The notes beneath the pieces are model-generated. The model did no database searches. It was not told the origin of the DNA and saw only the letters and a program-made list of their open reading frames with translations. A DNA stretch of 64,000 nt, taken from positions 2,790,001 through 2,854,000 of the forward strand of contig NZ_CP063815.1 in assembly GCF_015277895.1 (NCBI RefSeq). The letters run 5' to 3'. Every line of letters begins with the position of its first letter. The stretch's first letter is position 1. The stretch is from Microbacterium abyssi (GTDB taxonomy: Bacteria; Actinomycetota; Actinomycetes; Actinomycetales; Microbacteriaceae). The translations under genes and the position numbers were made by a program. Below are positions 27,769-36,006 of this stretch, piece after piece.

Positions 27769-28959
27769 CTAGCCGACCAGCGTGATCTCGTTGGGCGTCT
27801 CCGGGAGATCGGCCTCTGCGACCTTCTCCCCGGTGACGGCATCGATCGCGACGATGGAGCGGTTCGCGGCATCCGTGACGTAGACGATGTCACCGTCGAC
27901 GGCGATCGCCGGGTGCGGCTGCTGCCACTCGCTCGGACCCTCCCACGGCTCGATCGCGTCGTAGGACGCCGTGATCTCGCCTGTCGCCGGATCGATCACG
28001 TGCAGCTTGCCGTCCGAGCCGATCATCGCGGCGTCGCCGCTCTCGGTGCGCGTCACACCCCGGAAGGTGTAGCTCACGCCCTCAGGCAGGTCGACCTTCT
28101 CCAGGGTCTTGGCGGCAGTGTCGACCAGCGCGATCTGGGTCAGCAAGTAGCCCTCCGCGTCCGGATCGTCCTTGTAGTCCATGACGACGAGCGGACTGCT
28201 CTCCGACACGTAGGCGTTGCCGATGCGCCCGTACTCATCAGGCGAGGTCAGCTTGGTGATCTCACCGTCGTGGAAGACGAGTGCGCCGTTCTCGCAACCG
28301 AACACGACGGCCTCGTCCTGCGCGGTACCTTCGCCGTGGACGCCGGGGCACTCCGCGCTGGCCGCCAGCTCCGTGCCATCGGCGTCAACGGCGCGGATGC
28401 CGGTGCGACCACTCGCGTCGCCGACGGTCGTGACGAACGTGCCGTCCTCCAGCAGCACGGAAACGCCGTGGTGCGCCTCGACGCCCTCGATCACCCGCGC
28501 CTCCGGAAGCGCCCCGTCGATGTCCGCCAGCGCCGTTGTGTCGAAGATCGTGGTGTCGCTGGTCGCGTCGTCGTAGAGCACGGTCTTCCCGCCGTGCCCG
28601 ACCACGTGTCCCGCCGCTGCGGCATCCACGACCAGATCGGTCAGCTCGGGCTCGCGCACGTCGAGCAGCTGGAAGCCCTCCGACGTGGTGACGAAAGCGT
28701 GGCGGCCGTCTCCTGCGGAGTTGAGCCGGACGAAGTCCTCCGACGGGAGGTCGCCGATCACCTCGAGCGTTTCGCCGTCGACGACGAGCACGCCTCCGGC
28801 GTACGCCACGGCGATGCGGGGCCCGTCGGTCACGGCATCCGCGCCCGTGGACGTCGATCCCGGCGACTGCGCTGCCGGCTGGGCTGCGCACCCGGCCAGC
28901 AGCAGCGCGGCCACCCCGGCTCCGGCCGCGAAGCGCGCGGTTCGGTTCAGCTGTGTCAT
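27769..28959 (-). CDS. aztD: Zinc metallochaperone lipoprotein AztD
   Basis: This 396-residue beta-propeller lipoprotein resembles AztD, which binds zinc outside the membrane and passes it to the AztC binding protein. The LAGC lipobox puts Cys24 at the mature N-terminus. His-bearing loops such as GVEAHHGVSVL and EWQQPHPAIAVDGD fit metal sites. I chose the ATG at 28959, which has GGAAG upstream. It is the last gene of the four-gene operon aztB - aztD-like - aztC - aztD. Confidence 0.87.
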   Translation of the reverse strand: MTQLNRTARFAAGAGVAALLLAGCAAQPAAQSPGSTSTGADAVTDGPRIAVAYAGGVLVVDGETLEVIGDLPSEDFVRLNSAGDGRHAFVTTSEGFQLLDVREPELTDLVVDAAAAGHVVGHGGKTVLYDDATSDTTIFDTTALADIDGALPEARVIEGVEAHHGVSVLLEDGTFVTTVGDASGRTGIRAVDADGTELAASAECPGVHGEGTAQDEAVVFGCENGALVFHDGEITKLTSPDEYGRIGNAYVSESSPLVVMDYKDDPDAEGYLLTQIALVDTAAKTLEKVDLPEGVSYTFRGVTRTESGDAAMIGSDGKLHVIDPATGEITASYDAIEPWEGPSEWQQPHPAIAVDGDIVYVTDAANRSIVAIDAVTGEKVAEADLPETPNEITLVG

Positions 28960-28991
28960 TCTCTTCCTTTCGTTGTGCCCTCTCGGGCGGA

Positions 28992-29894
28992 TCATGGGCT
29001 CAGGCCCTGGACGATGCGCTCGGTGTTGACGCGCATCATGTCGAGGTAGGTGTCCCCGGGCTCGCCGGTCGGTGCGAGCGACTCGGTGATGAGCTCCACC
29101 ACGGCGACGTCCCGGTCGGCCTCGTCCGCGAGCACCTGCACGAGCCGGTCGGGCTGTGAGGACTCCGCGAAGATCGTGCGGACGCCCGCGGTGTCGATCG
29201 CGGTCACGAGCTCCTGCAGGTCGGCGGCGCTGGGCGCGGCGAGCGTGGTTCCGCCGGGGATGGCCGCACCGAGGAGGGTCACGTCGTACCGTCGCGCGAG
29301 GTAGCCGAAGACGTGGTGATTCGTCACGAGGGCGCGGTGCTCGGCGGGGATCGCGCCCAGCGAGCCCGCCATCTCCTCATCGAGCGCGAGGAGCGACGCG
29401 CGGTAGTCATCGGCGGCGGTGAGGACTTCGGCTCCCGCGTCACCGGCGAGCTCTCCGAGCAGCGGCGCGATCGCGTCGACGACGAGGAGCATCTGCCCGG
29501 GGTCGGTCCAGAAGTGCGGGTCGGGACCTGCGCCCTCGGCGTACTCGAGCACGTCGATGTGATCTCCCGCCTCCAGGACGGGGATGCCGTCGTCGGCCGC
29601 CGCCTCGACGTGGTGGGCGAGGCCCTCCTCCAGCCCCAGCCCGTTGGCGACGATGAGATCGGCATCACGGAGGCCCGCGGCCTGCTGGGCGGAGAGCTCG
29701 TACGAGTGCGGGTCGGCTCCCGGTGCCATCAGCGTGACGACCTCGAGCCGATCACCGGCGATCTCGGACACGACGTCGCCGAGGATGTTCGTGGTCACGT
29801 ACACGCTCGGCCGCTCATCGGCGGACGCCGCGCATCCGGCGAGCGCGCCGACGGCGATGAGGGCGGCGAGCAGGCTCGCGGCTGCGCGCCTCAT
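28992..29894 (-). CDS. aztC: Zinc ABC transporter substrate-binding lipoprotein
   Basis: The 300-residue protein is a cluster A-I metal-binding lipoprotein of the ZnuA/AztC type, with an LAGC lipobox at Cys21. Metal ligands can be placed in DPHSYELS, DPHFWTDP and TNHHVFGYLARRY, and an acidic ligand in AESSQPDR. The long His-rich loop of ZnuA is missing; AztC types rely instead on AztD. Its ATG lies inside an ATGA overlap with the preceding gene, which decides the start at 29894 over the longer frame. Confidence 0.9.
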   Translation of the reverse strand: MRRAAASLLAALIAVGALAGCAASADERPSVYVTTNILGDVVSEIAGDRLEVVTLMAPGADPHSYELSAQQAAGLRDADLIVANGLGLEEGLAHHVEAAADDGIPVLEAGDHIDVLEYAEGAGPDPHFWTDPGQMLLVVDAIAPLLGELAGDAGAEVLTAADDYRASLLALDEEMAGSLGAIPAEHRALVTNHHVFGYLARRYDVTLLGAAIPGGTTLAAPSAADLQELVTAIDTAGVRTIFAESSQPDRLVQVLADEADRDVAVVELITESLAPTGEPGDTYLDMMRVNTERIVQGLSP

Positions 29895-31102
29895 CGGCCG
29901 GTCCCCGCGAGGTGCAGCGGTGCGGCGCCGGTCTCGAAGGTGCGCGAGATGCGCGCCCCGTCCGCCGGGTCGATCTCCCACATGGTCTGCTCGGCGGGAC
30001 CGTTCAGATAGGCACGGTTCTGATCGACGACGAAGGTCACGCCAGCTGCGAGGCCGGGATCGTCGAGGGATGCCGCGACGAGTGGCTCAGTGCGGGCGGT
30101 GATCTCGCCGTCGGACAGGATGAGCACAGCGCCGTCCGCCGTGAGGGCGAGTACGCGTGAGGCGTCGTCGTCGACGGCCGCCACCTGCACGAGCTCCTCG
30201 CCGATGTCATGCAGCGACCACGTCCGCTCGCGAGTGTCAAGCAGCCAGAATCCCGTGTCGCCGGCGAGCGCGGCGACCGTCGGCCTGCTCTTGCGGGCGG
30301 CGAATGACATCGCCCGCTGGTGCGCCTGCGCGGCTGCATCCGCCGGATAGGCGATGCGCTCCCACTCACCGGGGTCACCACCGACGGAGAGGACCGCTCC
30401 GTCGGCGCAGCCGACGACGGTGCCGACGACAGTGATGATCGTGCCCGCCGCCGCAGCGCAGGCGACGGACTCCCCCGTCGTGCCGTCGGCCGCGATCATC
30501 CGCAGCGCCTGCACGGCTCCGGTCGCATCCGGCTCCGTGACGGCGGCGCCCTGCGTCAGCGGGACGACGAGCCCGTCATGCGCATCGACGGGGATGCGGA
30601 AGCTCTCCACGATCTCCCCGTCGGCGAGGGCGGGCGTCTCGATCAGGACGGCTTCGCCCTCGAACAGCATCCCGACGCCGACCTCGCCGGGGACGACCGC
30701 CGCGCTGCCCGGTCCGGTGATCTCTCCGATGACCTTCGCGGGCGCCTCGTAGTAGTGGAAGTGATCGATGTGGCTCCAGGTCCAGACGCCGCTGTCGATC
30801 ACGGTGACGGACCCTTCCCGGATGCCGAACAGGTACCTGCCGTCGGAGACGAGGTCGTCGATCGGCTCGATCCCGGCGAGGACCGACTGCCCCTCATCGA
30901 GCAGATCGAGGTGGTGCACCGTGCCCTCGGCGTCGATGGTCGTGAGGTGCAGGGCGGGTTCGGCGAGCTCGTGCGCTCCGGCGATCTCGCCGTGGCCGTC
31001 GCCGGTGTCCGAACTCGGCGACCCGGCGTTCCCGGGCGCTGCGGAGCAGGCAGTGAGGGCAAGAATCAGGATGCCGCAGACGGCGGCGAGGCGGGATCTC
31101 AT
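29891..31102 (-). CDS. Second AztD-like beta-propeller lipoprotein
   Basis: This 403-residue lipoprotein (LTAC lipobox, Cys19) has WD-type propeller strands like AztD but is clearly divergent from the copy at 27769. Near residue 111 it carries WSHIDHFHYYEAP, with three His and one Asp spaced like a metal site. It overlaps aztB (ATGA) and aztC (ATGA), so it is translationally coupled inside the zinc operon. It may be a second zinc chaperone or a sensor-like periplasmic protein. A role in zinc uptake is inferred from position and motif. Confidence 0.82.
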   Translation of the reverse strand: MRSRLAAVCGILILALTACSAAPGNAGSPSSDTGDGHGEIAGAHELAEPALHLTTIDAEGTVHHLDLLDEGQSVLAGIEPIDDLVSDGRYLFGIREGSVTVIDSGVWTWSHIDHFHYYEAPAKVIGEITGPGSAAVVPGEVGVGMLFEGEAVLIETPALADGEIVESFRIPVDAHDGLVVPLTQGAAVTEPDATGAVQALRMIAADGTTGESVACAAAAGTIITVVGTVVGCADGAVLSVGGDPGEWERIAYPADAAAQAHQRAMSFAARKSRPTVAALAGDTGFWLLDTRERTWSLHDIGEELVQVAAVDDDASRVLALTADGAVLILSDGEITARTEPLVAASLDDPGLAAGVTFVVDQNRAYLNGPAEQTMWEIDPADGARISRTFETGAAPLHLAGTGR

Positions 31103-31956
31103 GAGTTCCTTTCGGCGCGGACGCGGAGGCGCCCAGGGGTGAGCGGGGACAGGATGCGATGCGCGAGCGCCGACACGACGGCGGAGAGGATCGCGACGAA
31201 GGCGATCGTGGCGCCGGCGGCCGTGCCGGCATGCCAGGAGATGAGCAGTCCGAGCACGACGGCGGCGGTGCCGATCAGGCCGGCGAGCGCCATCGTTGAC
31301 GGGATCCGGGTCGCCCAGCGCCCTGCCGCGACAGCGGGTCCCAGCAGCATCCCGACCACGAGCAGTGACCCGACCGCCTGGTATGCCGCGACGATCGCGA
31401 GCGTGATGAGGCCGACCAGGAGCACGTGTGCGGCGCGCGGGCGCAGGCCGAGCAGCTGCGCCTGCCGAGGATCGACCGTGATCGCGACGAAGGAGCGGTG
31501 CCCGCCGGCCGCCACGATGATCGTGATCACGGCGACGACACCCAGCATCACGACGTCGGCCGCAGACGCCGCGAGGATGTCGCCGAACAGGATGGCGGTG
31601 GCGTCGGTCGCGAAGCTCCGGGAGGCGGAGATGATGATGACGCCGAGGGCGAGGCTGGCGACGAAGAGCAGGCCGATGCTGGTGTCCGCGGACAGGCGCC
31701 CGCGGCGCTGCAGCATCCCGATTCCTACGGACATGCCCGCCGCGCTGACCGCGGCGCCGAGGACCGGCGGGACTCCGAGCAGGGTCGCGAAGGCGATCCC
31801 CGGCAGCATCCCATGCGCCATCGCCTCACCGAGGAAGGCCATCCCGCGCAGCACCACCCAGGTGCCGACAACACCGCAGATGACGGCGACGAGCGCGCCA
31901 GTGACAAGGGCGCGCTGCACGAAAGAGGCGGCGAAGGGATCCAGCAGGAACGACAC
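31099..31956 (-). CDS. aztB: Zinc ABC transporter permease
   Basis: The 285-residue protein belongs to the ABC-3 family (ZnuB/AztB) with about eight hydrophobic helices. Typical sequences are FLGEAMAHGMLPGIAFATLLG near the N-terminus and LLVVGMLLGPAVAAG. It forms the membrane channel for zinc with the AztA ATPase, encoded divergently. It is the first gene of the minus-strand zinc operon and starts 23 bases from the Zur-like site. Confidence 0.92.
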   Translation of the reverse strand: MSFLLDPFAASFVQRALVTGALVAVICGVVGTWVVLRGMAFLGEAMAHGMLPGIAFATLLGVPPVLGAAVSAAGMSVGIGMLQRRGRLSADTSIGLLFVASLALGVIIISASRSFATDATAILFGDILAASAADVVMLGVVAVITIIVAAGGHRSFVAITVDPRQAQLLGLRPRAAHVLLVGLITLAIVAAYQAVGSLLVVGMLLGPAVAAGRWATRIPSTMALAGLIGTAAVVLGLLISWHAGTAAGATIAFVAILSAVVSALAHRILSPLTPGRLRVRAERNS

Positions 31957-31978
31957 AATCAGCGACTGTAGCAGTTAT

Positions 31979-31993
31979 TGAGAATGATTTTCA
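31979..31993. promoter_or_regulatory. Zur-box-like site between aztB and aztA
   Basis: TGAGAATGATTTTCA is a 7-1-7 inverted repeat with one mismatch to the actinobacterial Zur consensus TGAAAATnATTTTCA as I recall it. It lies in the divergent promoter region, 23 bases from aztB and 18 from the chosen aztA start, so one box can control both arms in response to zinc. Confidence 0.8.
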
Positions 31994-32010
31994 TTTGCAA
32001 TAATGGAGTC

Positions 32011-32670
32011 GTGTCCCCTGCATCCGCTCTCCTGCCGACCACGCTCGTGCTCTCGCTGCGCGACATCGACGTGACCCGCGACGGGCATCCGGCGTTGCGT
32101 GGCGTCGACGCCCGGGCGCACGCCGGACGCCTGCTGGTCGTCGTCGGTCCGAACGGCTCGGGGAAGTCGACGCTGCTCTCGGTGGCGGCCGGGCTCCTGT
32201 CCGCCGACCGCGGAGTCGTCGAGATGCGGCCGCACACGCACATCACCCTCCTCCCGCAGTCCACGGCGCTCGCCCCGCACCTGCCGCTGACAGTCGCCGA
32301 CGTCGTCGCGATGGGCACCTGGGCACGCCTCGGCGCGTGGCGCCCGTCCCGCAGGGCCGACCGCGATGCGGTGACCGAGGCCATCGCTGCTGTCGAGCTC
32401 ACGGAACTGGCCCGACGTCCTGTCGGGACGCTCTCCGGCGGGCAGCGTCAGCGCGCCCTTCTGGCGCAGGTGCTCGTGCAGCGCGCGGACCTCGTGCTTC
32501 TCGACGAGCCCATGGCGGGTCTCGACGCGCGCTCGCGCGCGATCATCGCCGCGTCGATCGCGCGCCTCACGCAGGCGGGTGCCGCCGTGATCGCGGTCAC
32601 CCACGACCCCGCCGAGTTCGCCTCGATCGACGACGTGCTCGAGCTGCACGACGGAAGGGTGCGCGCCTGA
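32011..32670 (+). CDS. aztA: Zinc ABC transporter ATPase
   Basis: This 219-residue ATPase energises zinc uptake through AztB. It has Walker A GPNGSGKST, the ABC signature LSGGQRQRALLAQ, Walker B LVLLDEPMAGLD and an H-loop AVTHD. The GTG at 32011 is preferred because GGAG lies just upstream and the longer frame from 31978 would begin inside the Zur-like box. It is transcribed away from aztB and ends 38 bases from the convergent methyltransferase. Confidence 0.93.
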   Translation: MSPASALLPTTLVLSLRDIDVTRDGHPALRGVDARAHAGRLLVVVGPNGSGKSTLLSVAAGLLSADRGVVEMRPHTHITLLPQSTALAPHLPLTVADVVAMGTWARLGAWRPSRRADRDAVTEAIAAVELTELARRPVGTLSGGQRQRALLAQVLVQRADLVLLDEPMAGLDARSRAIIAASIARLTQAGAAVIAVTHDPAEFASIDDVLELHDGRVRA

Positions 32671-32707
32671 GCGCTGCGGTCAGCGCGTCGTGATCAGGGC
32701 GCCGTGG

Positions 32708-33568
32708 TCACGGGGTCGTTACCACGGCGTGCGGCATCCGCGCCTGCATGATCCGGATCGCTTCGGGGTTGTCGTCGACGAGCACGGCGTCGCGGCCGAG
32801 CGTCGATGCCACCGCCCCGGCCGTGCCGCTGCCGGCGAACAGGTCGAGCACGCGATCGCCGGGGCGACTGGACGCCTGCACGACGCGGCGGAGGATCCCC
32901 TCGGGCTTCTGCGTCGGATAGCCGGTCTTCTCCCGGCCGGTGGTCGGCACGATCGTGTGCCACCAGACGTCGGTGGGGAGCTTCCCGCGGGCGGCCTTCT
33001 CTGCGGTGACGAGGCCCGGCGCCATGTAGGGCTCGCGGTCGATGTCGTCGGCGTTGAAGACGTGCCCGCCGGGAGTCTTCACGTAGACGAGGATCGTGTC
33101 GTGCTTGGTCGGCCAGCGGCGACGCGACTTGGCGCCGTAGTCGTAGGCCCAGATGAGCTCGTTGAGGAAGCAGTCGCGGCCGAAGACCGCGTCGAGCATG
33201 ACCTTGGCGTAGTGCGCCTCGCGGTAGTCGAGGTGCAGGTACAGGGTGCCGTCGTCGGCGAGCAGCCGCCACGCCTCCTCCAGCCGCGGGATCAGGAACG
33301 CGCCGTAGTCGTCGAACCGGTCGTCGTAGGCGCGCAGCATGCCGCGCACCCGTTCGTACTCGTGCCCGTGGAACCCGTGCCGGATCTCCCCCGCCGGCGG
33401 GTCCTCGCCGGACGTGCGCCGGGCGGTGACGACCTGCCGTTCCTGCGCCCGCCCCGTGTTGAAGGGCGGGTCCAGATACACGAGCGTGAAGGATGCCGAC
33501 GGCAGCGACTGCGCGACGGCGAGGTTGTCGCCCTGGATGATCTGGACGTTGCCCGGTTCGGCGATCAC
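32708..33568 (-). CDS. Site-specific adenine DNA methyltransferase
   Basis: The 286-residue protein has motif IV LVYLDPPFNTG near its N-terminus and motif I LDLFAGSGTAGAV near the C-terminus. This order marks a beta-class N6-adenine (or N4-cytosine) methyltransferase. The GTG start at 33568 forms a GTGA overlap with the lipoate ligase stop. The sequence before that GTG in the same frame is the shadow of the ligase. No restriction endonuclease or specificity gene is nearby, so it is a lone methyltransferase, perhaps regulatory. Confidence 0.88.
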   Translation of the reverse strand: MIAEPGNVQIIQGDNLAVAQSLPSASFTLVYLDPPFNTGRAQERQVVTARRTSGEDPPAGEIRHGFHGHEYERVRGMLRAYDDRFDDYGAFLIPRLEEAWRLLADDGTLYLHLDYREAHYAKVMLDAVFGRDCFLNELIWAYDYGAKSRRRWPTKHDTILVYVKTPGGHVFNADDIDREPYMAPGLVTAEKAARGKLPTDVWWHTIVPTTGREKTGYPTQKPEGILRRVVQASSRPGDRVLDLFAGSGTAGAVASTLGRDAVLVDDNPEAIRIMQARMPHAVVTTP

Positions 33569-34614
33569 GGCACGCGGTGCAGCCACGCGTCGGTGGAGAA
33601 CTTCGACTCCACGAGCGCCTCGGCGTCGGCGTACTCTTCCGGCGTGATCGTGCCGTCCTCGGCATCCGTCAGCGAGCGGAAGGTCGTCTTGAAGCTCTCG
33701 ATGATCTCTGCGCGGCTGAGCCCGGTCTGCGTGCGGAGCGGGTCGACGCGCTTGGCGGCCGACGTCGTGCCCTTGTCGCTGAGCTTCTCGCGGCCGATGC
33801 GGAGCACCTCGGTCATCACCTGTCCGTCGATGTCGTACGAGATCGTCGCGTGATGCAGCACGCCGCCGTTCGCGAGGCGCTTCTGCGCGGCCCCGCCGAT
33901 CTTGCCGGACGGGCTCGCGATGTCGTTGAGCGGCTGATAGGTCGCGTCGATCCCGAGCGAGCGAAGCGCCTGGAGCACCCAGTCGTCGAGGAACGCGTAC
34001 GAATCGGCGAACGTCAGGCCCTGCACGAGGGATGCCGGCACGTACAGCGAATACGTGACGATCTGCCCCGCGGCCATTAGCATCGCCCCGCCCCCGGAGA
34101 TGCGGCGGACGACGTCGAAGCCATGGCGCTCGGCACCCTCTGGGTCGACCTCGTTGCGGTATGACTGGAACGAGCCGATGACGACCGCGGACTCCTCCCA
34201 CTCCCAGATCCGCAGGGTCGGGCGTCGACGCCCCTCACCCACACGGGAGGTGAGCACCTCGTCGAGGGCGAGGTTCATCCGCGGCGAGACGGCCTTCTCG
34301 TGCACGATCTCCCAGTCGAAATCGCGCCAGCCCGGCGCCGTCACGAGCGCGCGGCGCACGGCGGTGCCGACCGACTCCGGCGTGAATCCGAGAAGCTGCG
34401 CTCCGGTGGGAAGGGCAGCACGCACCGCATCGGCGATGACCGTGGCATCGGACTCGGCGGGCAGCCCGTTGACGGCGGCGTCGATGTCTTCCAGCGCCGA
34501 GTCCGGTTCGAGGAAGAAGTCTCCGGCGAGACGGAAGTCCGTCAGTCTGCCGTCCGCGACCTCGACATCGACGACGACGAGCTTTCCACCGGGAACCTTG
34601 TACTCACCATGCAC
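33565..34614 (-). CDS. Lipoate-protein ligase family protein, accessory domain first
   Basis: This 349-residue protein attaches lipoate (or a related acyl group) to acceptor proteins. The first 90 residues (YKVPGGKLVVVDVEV onwards) resemble the small accessory domain that ends LplA in E. coli. The catalytic half follows, with RRISGGGAMLM and the lysine of SGKIGGAAQKR. The domain order is thus permuted against LplA. The stop overlaps the methyltransferase start as GTGA, so the two unlike genes are translationally coupled. The start at 34614 is the only one that keeps the accessory domain. Confidence 0.88.
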   Translation of the reverse strand: MHGEYKVPGGKLVVVDVEVADGRLTDFRLAGDFFLEPDSALEDIDAAVNGLPAESDATVIADAVRAALPTGAQLLGFTPESVGTAVRRALVTAPGWRDFDWEIVHEKAVSPRMNLALDEVLTSRVGEGRRRPTLRIWEWEESAVVIGSFQSYRNEVDPEGAERHGFDVVRRISGGGAMLMAAGQIVTYSLYVPASLVQGLTFADSYAFLDDWVLQALRSLGIDATYQPLNDIASPSGKIGGAAQKRLANGGVLHHATISYDIDGQVMTEVLRIGREKLSDKGTTSAAKRVDPLRTQTGLSRAEIIESFKTTFRSLTDAEDGTITPEEYADAEALVESKFSTDAWLHRVP

Positions 34615-34639
34615 GAGTCCAGCTTAACGACCCGGATGC

Positions 34640-35494
34640 TCAGCGGGCCGGGATGTGCTTGTCGAGCCAGGCGAGCAGGTCGGCGCGGACCTCCTGCTGC
34701 TGCCGTTCGTTGAAGATCTCGTGGCGGGCGTCGGGGTAGACGAGCGTGGTGACGTCGTTGAACCCCGACCGACTGCGGTACTCGTCTGCGAGCTTGTGCA
34801 CGCTGTGCGGGCCTCCGACCGGGTCATCGCGTCCCACCAGCAGCAGCATGGGGATGTCGCGGCCGAGATCCTTGGCAGGCCTGCCGTACAGCTTCAGCGC
34901 CTCGATAGGCCCGAACAGCTTCAGCAGCGGCACGTTCGTGGTGAGCGGATCCTCGTCGAACTCCTTCCACACCTTCTCGTCCCGGCTGAGCCATTCGTAG
35001 CCGGTGGCGTCCTTGCCCTCCCAGCGCGCGTTGAGCGGCGCGGCGTTCAGGTCGCGGATGGTGCGCAGCGCCGAGCCGGAGAGGACGACGGCGTCCCACG
35101 CCTCTGGATGCTCGTTCACGAGCATCTGCGCGAGGAACGAGCCCCACGAGTGTCCGAGCAGCACGAGCGGAAGGTCAGGATGCTCCGAACGGATGATCCC
35201 GGTCAACTGCCACACGGCGTCCTTGGCTGCGCGCAGGCCACCCTTGCCCAGCCGACCGAGCCGTGCCGGACCCCCGTGCTGACGGATGCCGGTACGACCG
35301 TGCCCGCGATGATCGTCGGCGTACACGATGAACCCGGCCGACGTGAGATCGGCGATCAGCTTGGCGTACCGGCCGGCGTGCTCGCCGACCCCGTGGAGCA
35401 GCTGCACGACACCCCGCGGCGCACCCTGCGCGTCGTGGACGTCGTAGACGATCGCGACGCCGAACGCGTCGGTGAACTCCGAGGTCTGGGACAT
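34640..35494 (-). CDS. Monoacylglycerol lipase-like alpha/beta hydrolase
   Basis: The 284-residue protein is a serine hydrolase of the Hydrolase_4 (monoacylglycerol lipase) family. The nucleophile elbow GHSWGSFLAQ, the HGVGEHAGRYA oxyanion region and the late acid (GRDDPVGG) and histidine (DARHEIFNE) are all in place. The ATG at 35494 is chosen; the frame from 35536 adds a basic tail overlapping the marR promoter. It stands alone, 26 bases downstream of which lies the start of the ligase gene. Substrate is unknown. Confidence 0.88.
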   Translation of the reverse strand: MSQTSEFTDAFGVAIVYDVHDAQGAPRGVVQLLHGVGEHAGRYAKLIADLTSAGFIVYADDHRGHGRTGIRQHGGPARLGRLGKGGLRAAKDAVWQLTGIIRSEHPDLPLVLLGHSWGSFLAQMLVNEHPEAWDAVVLSGSALRTIRDLNAAPLNARWEGKDATGYEWLSRDEKVWKEFDEDPLTTNVPLLKLFGPIEALKLYGRPAKDLGRDIPMLLLVGRDDPVGGPHSVHKLADEYRSRSGFNDVTTLVYPDARHEIFNERQQQEVRADLLAWLDKHIPAR

Positions 35495-35543
35495 GTGTTG
35501 CAGTCTACGATCCGGTGCGCGTTCTCCGCCCCGCACTGAGAAA

Positions 35544-35564
35544 ACTTAGTTAGACTATCTAAGT
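35544..35564. promoter_or_regulatory. MarR operator directly before marR
   Basis: The 21-base site begins ACTTAG and ends CTAAGT, with TTAGA/TATCT symmetry inside, and ends one base before the marR ATG. The perfect arms and position fit autorepression by the MarR protein. The mRNA leader would be very short, so marR may be leaderless. Confidence 0.75.
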
Positions 35565-35565
35565 A

Positions 35566-36006
35566 ATGACTGAACCGGACGATCTCCTCCACGCCACCGC
35601 CACCGACCTGCGCCTGTCCACGTTCCGCCTCGCCCGCCGGCTCCGCCGCGAGCGCGCGGGCGACAATGTCAGCGACGCGCACTTCGCCGTGCTGGCGAAT
35701 CTGAAGATGCACGGACGGCTCGCCATCGGCGAGCTCGCGCAGCGCGAGAGGGTGAGCGCTCCGACGATGTCGAACACCGTGGATGCGCTCGCGGAGGGCG
35801 GTCTGGTCGTGCGGGTGCCCTCCGAAGACGACCGTCGCCGCGTCTACATCGAGATCACGGACTCCGGCACCGAGATCGTCAGCGCTACCGTGCAGAAGCG
35901 CGACGCCGCCCTCGCGGACGCCATCGCCGAGCTCGACTTCACCGACGAGCAGCTGCGCACGCTTCGAGAAGCCGCGGCCCTGATGCGGAGGGTGGCAGAG
36001 CGATGA
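35566..36006 (+). CDS. MarR-family transcriptional regulator
   Basis: This 146-residue winged-helix protein has the MarR pattern: RLAIGELAQRERVSAPTMSNTVDALAEGGLVVRVPS (recognition helix) and a beta-wing DDRRRVYIEITDSG. It overlaps the MFS efflux gene by ATGA, so the pair should form a ligand-responsive export operon. The palindrome immediately upstream is the probable binding site. Confidence 0.92.
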   Translation: MTEPDDLLHATATDLRLSTFRLARRLRRERAGDNVSDAHFAVLANLKMHGRLAIGELAQRERVSAPTMSNTVDALAEGGLVVRVPSEDDRRRVYIEITDSGTEIVSATVQKRDAALADAIAELDFTDEQLRTLREAAALMRRVAER

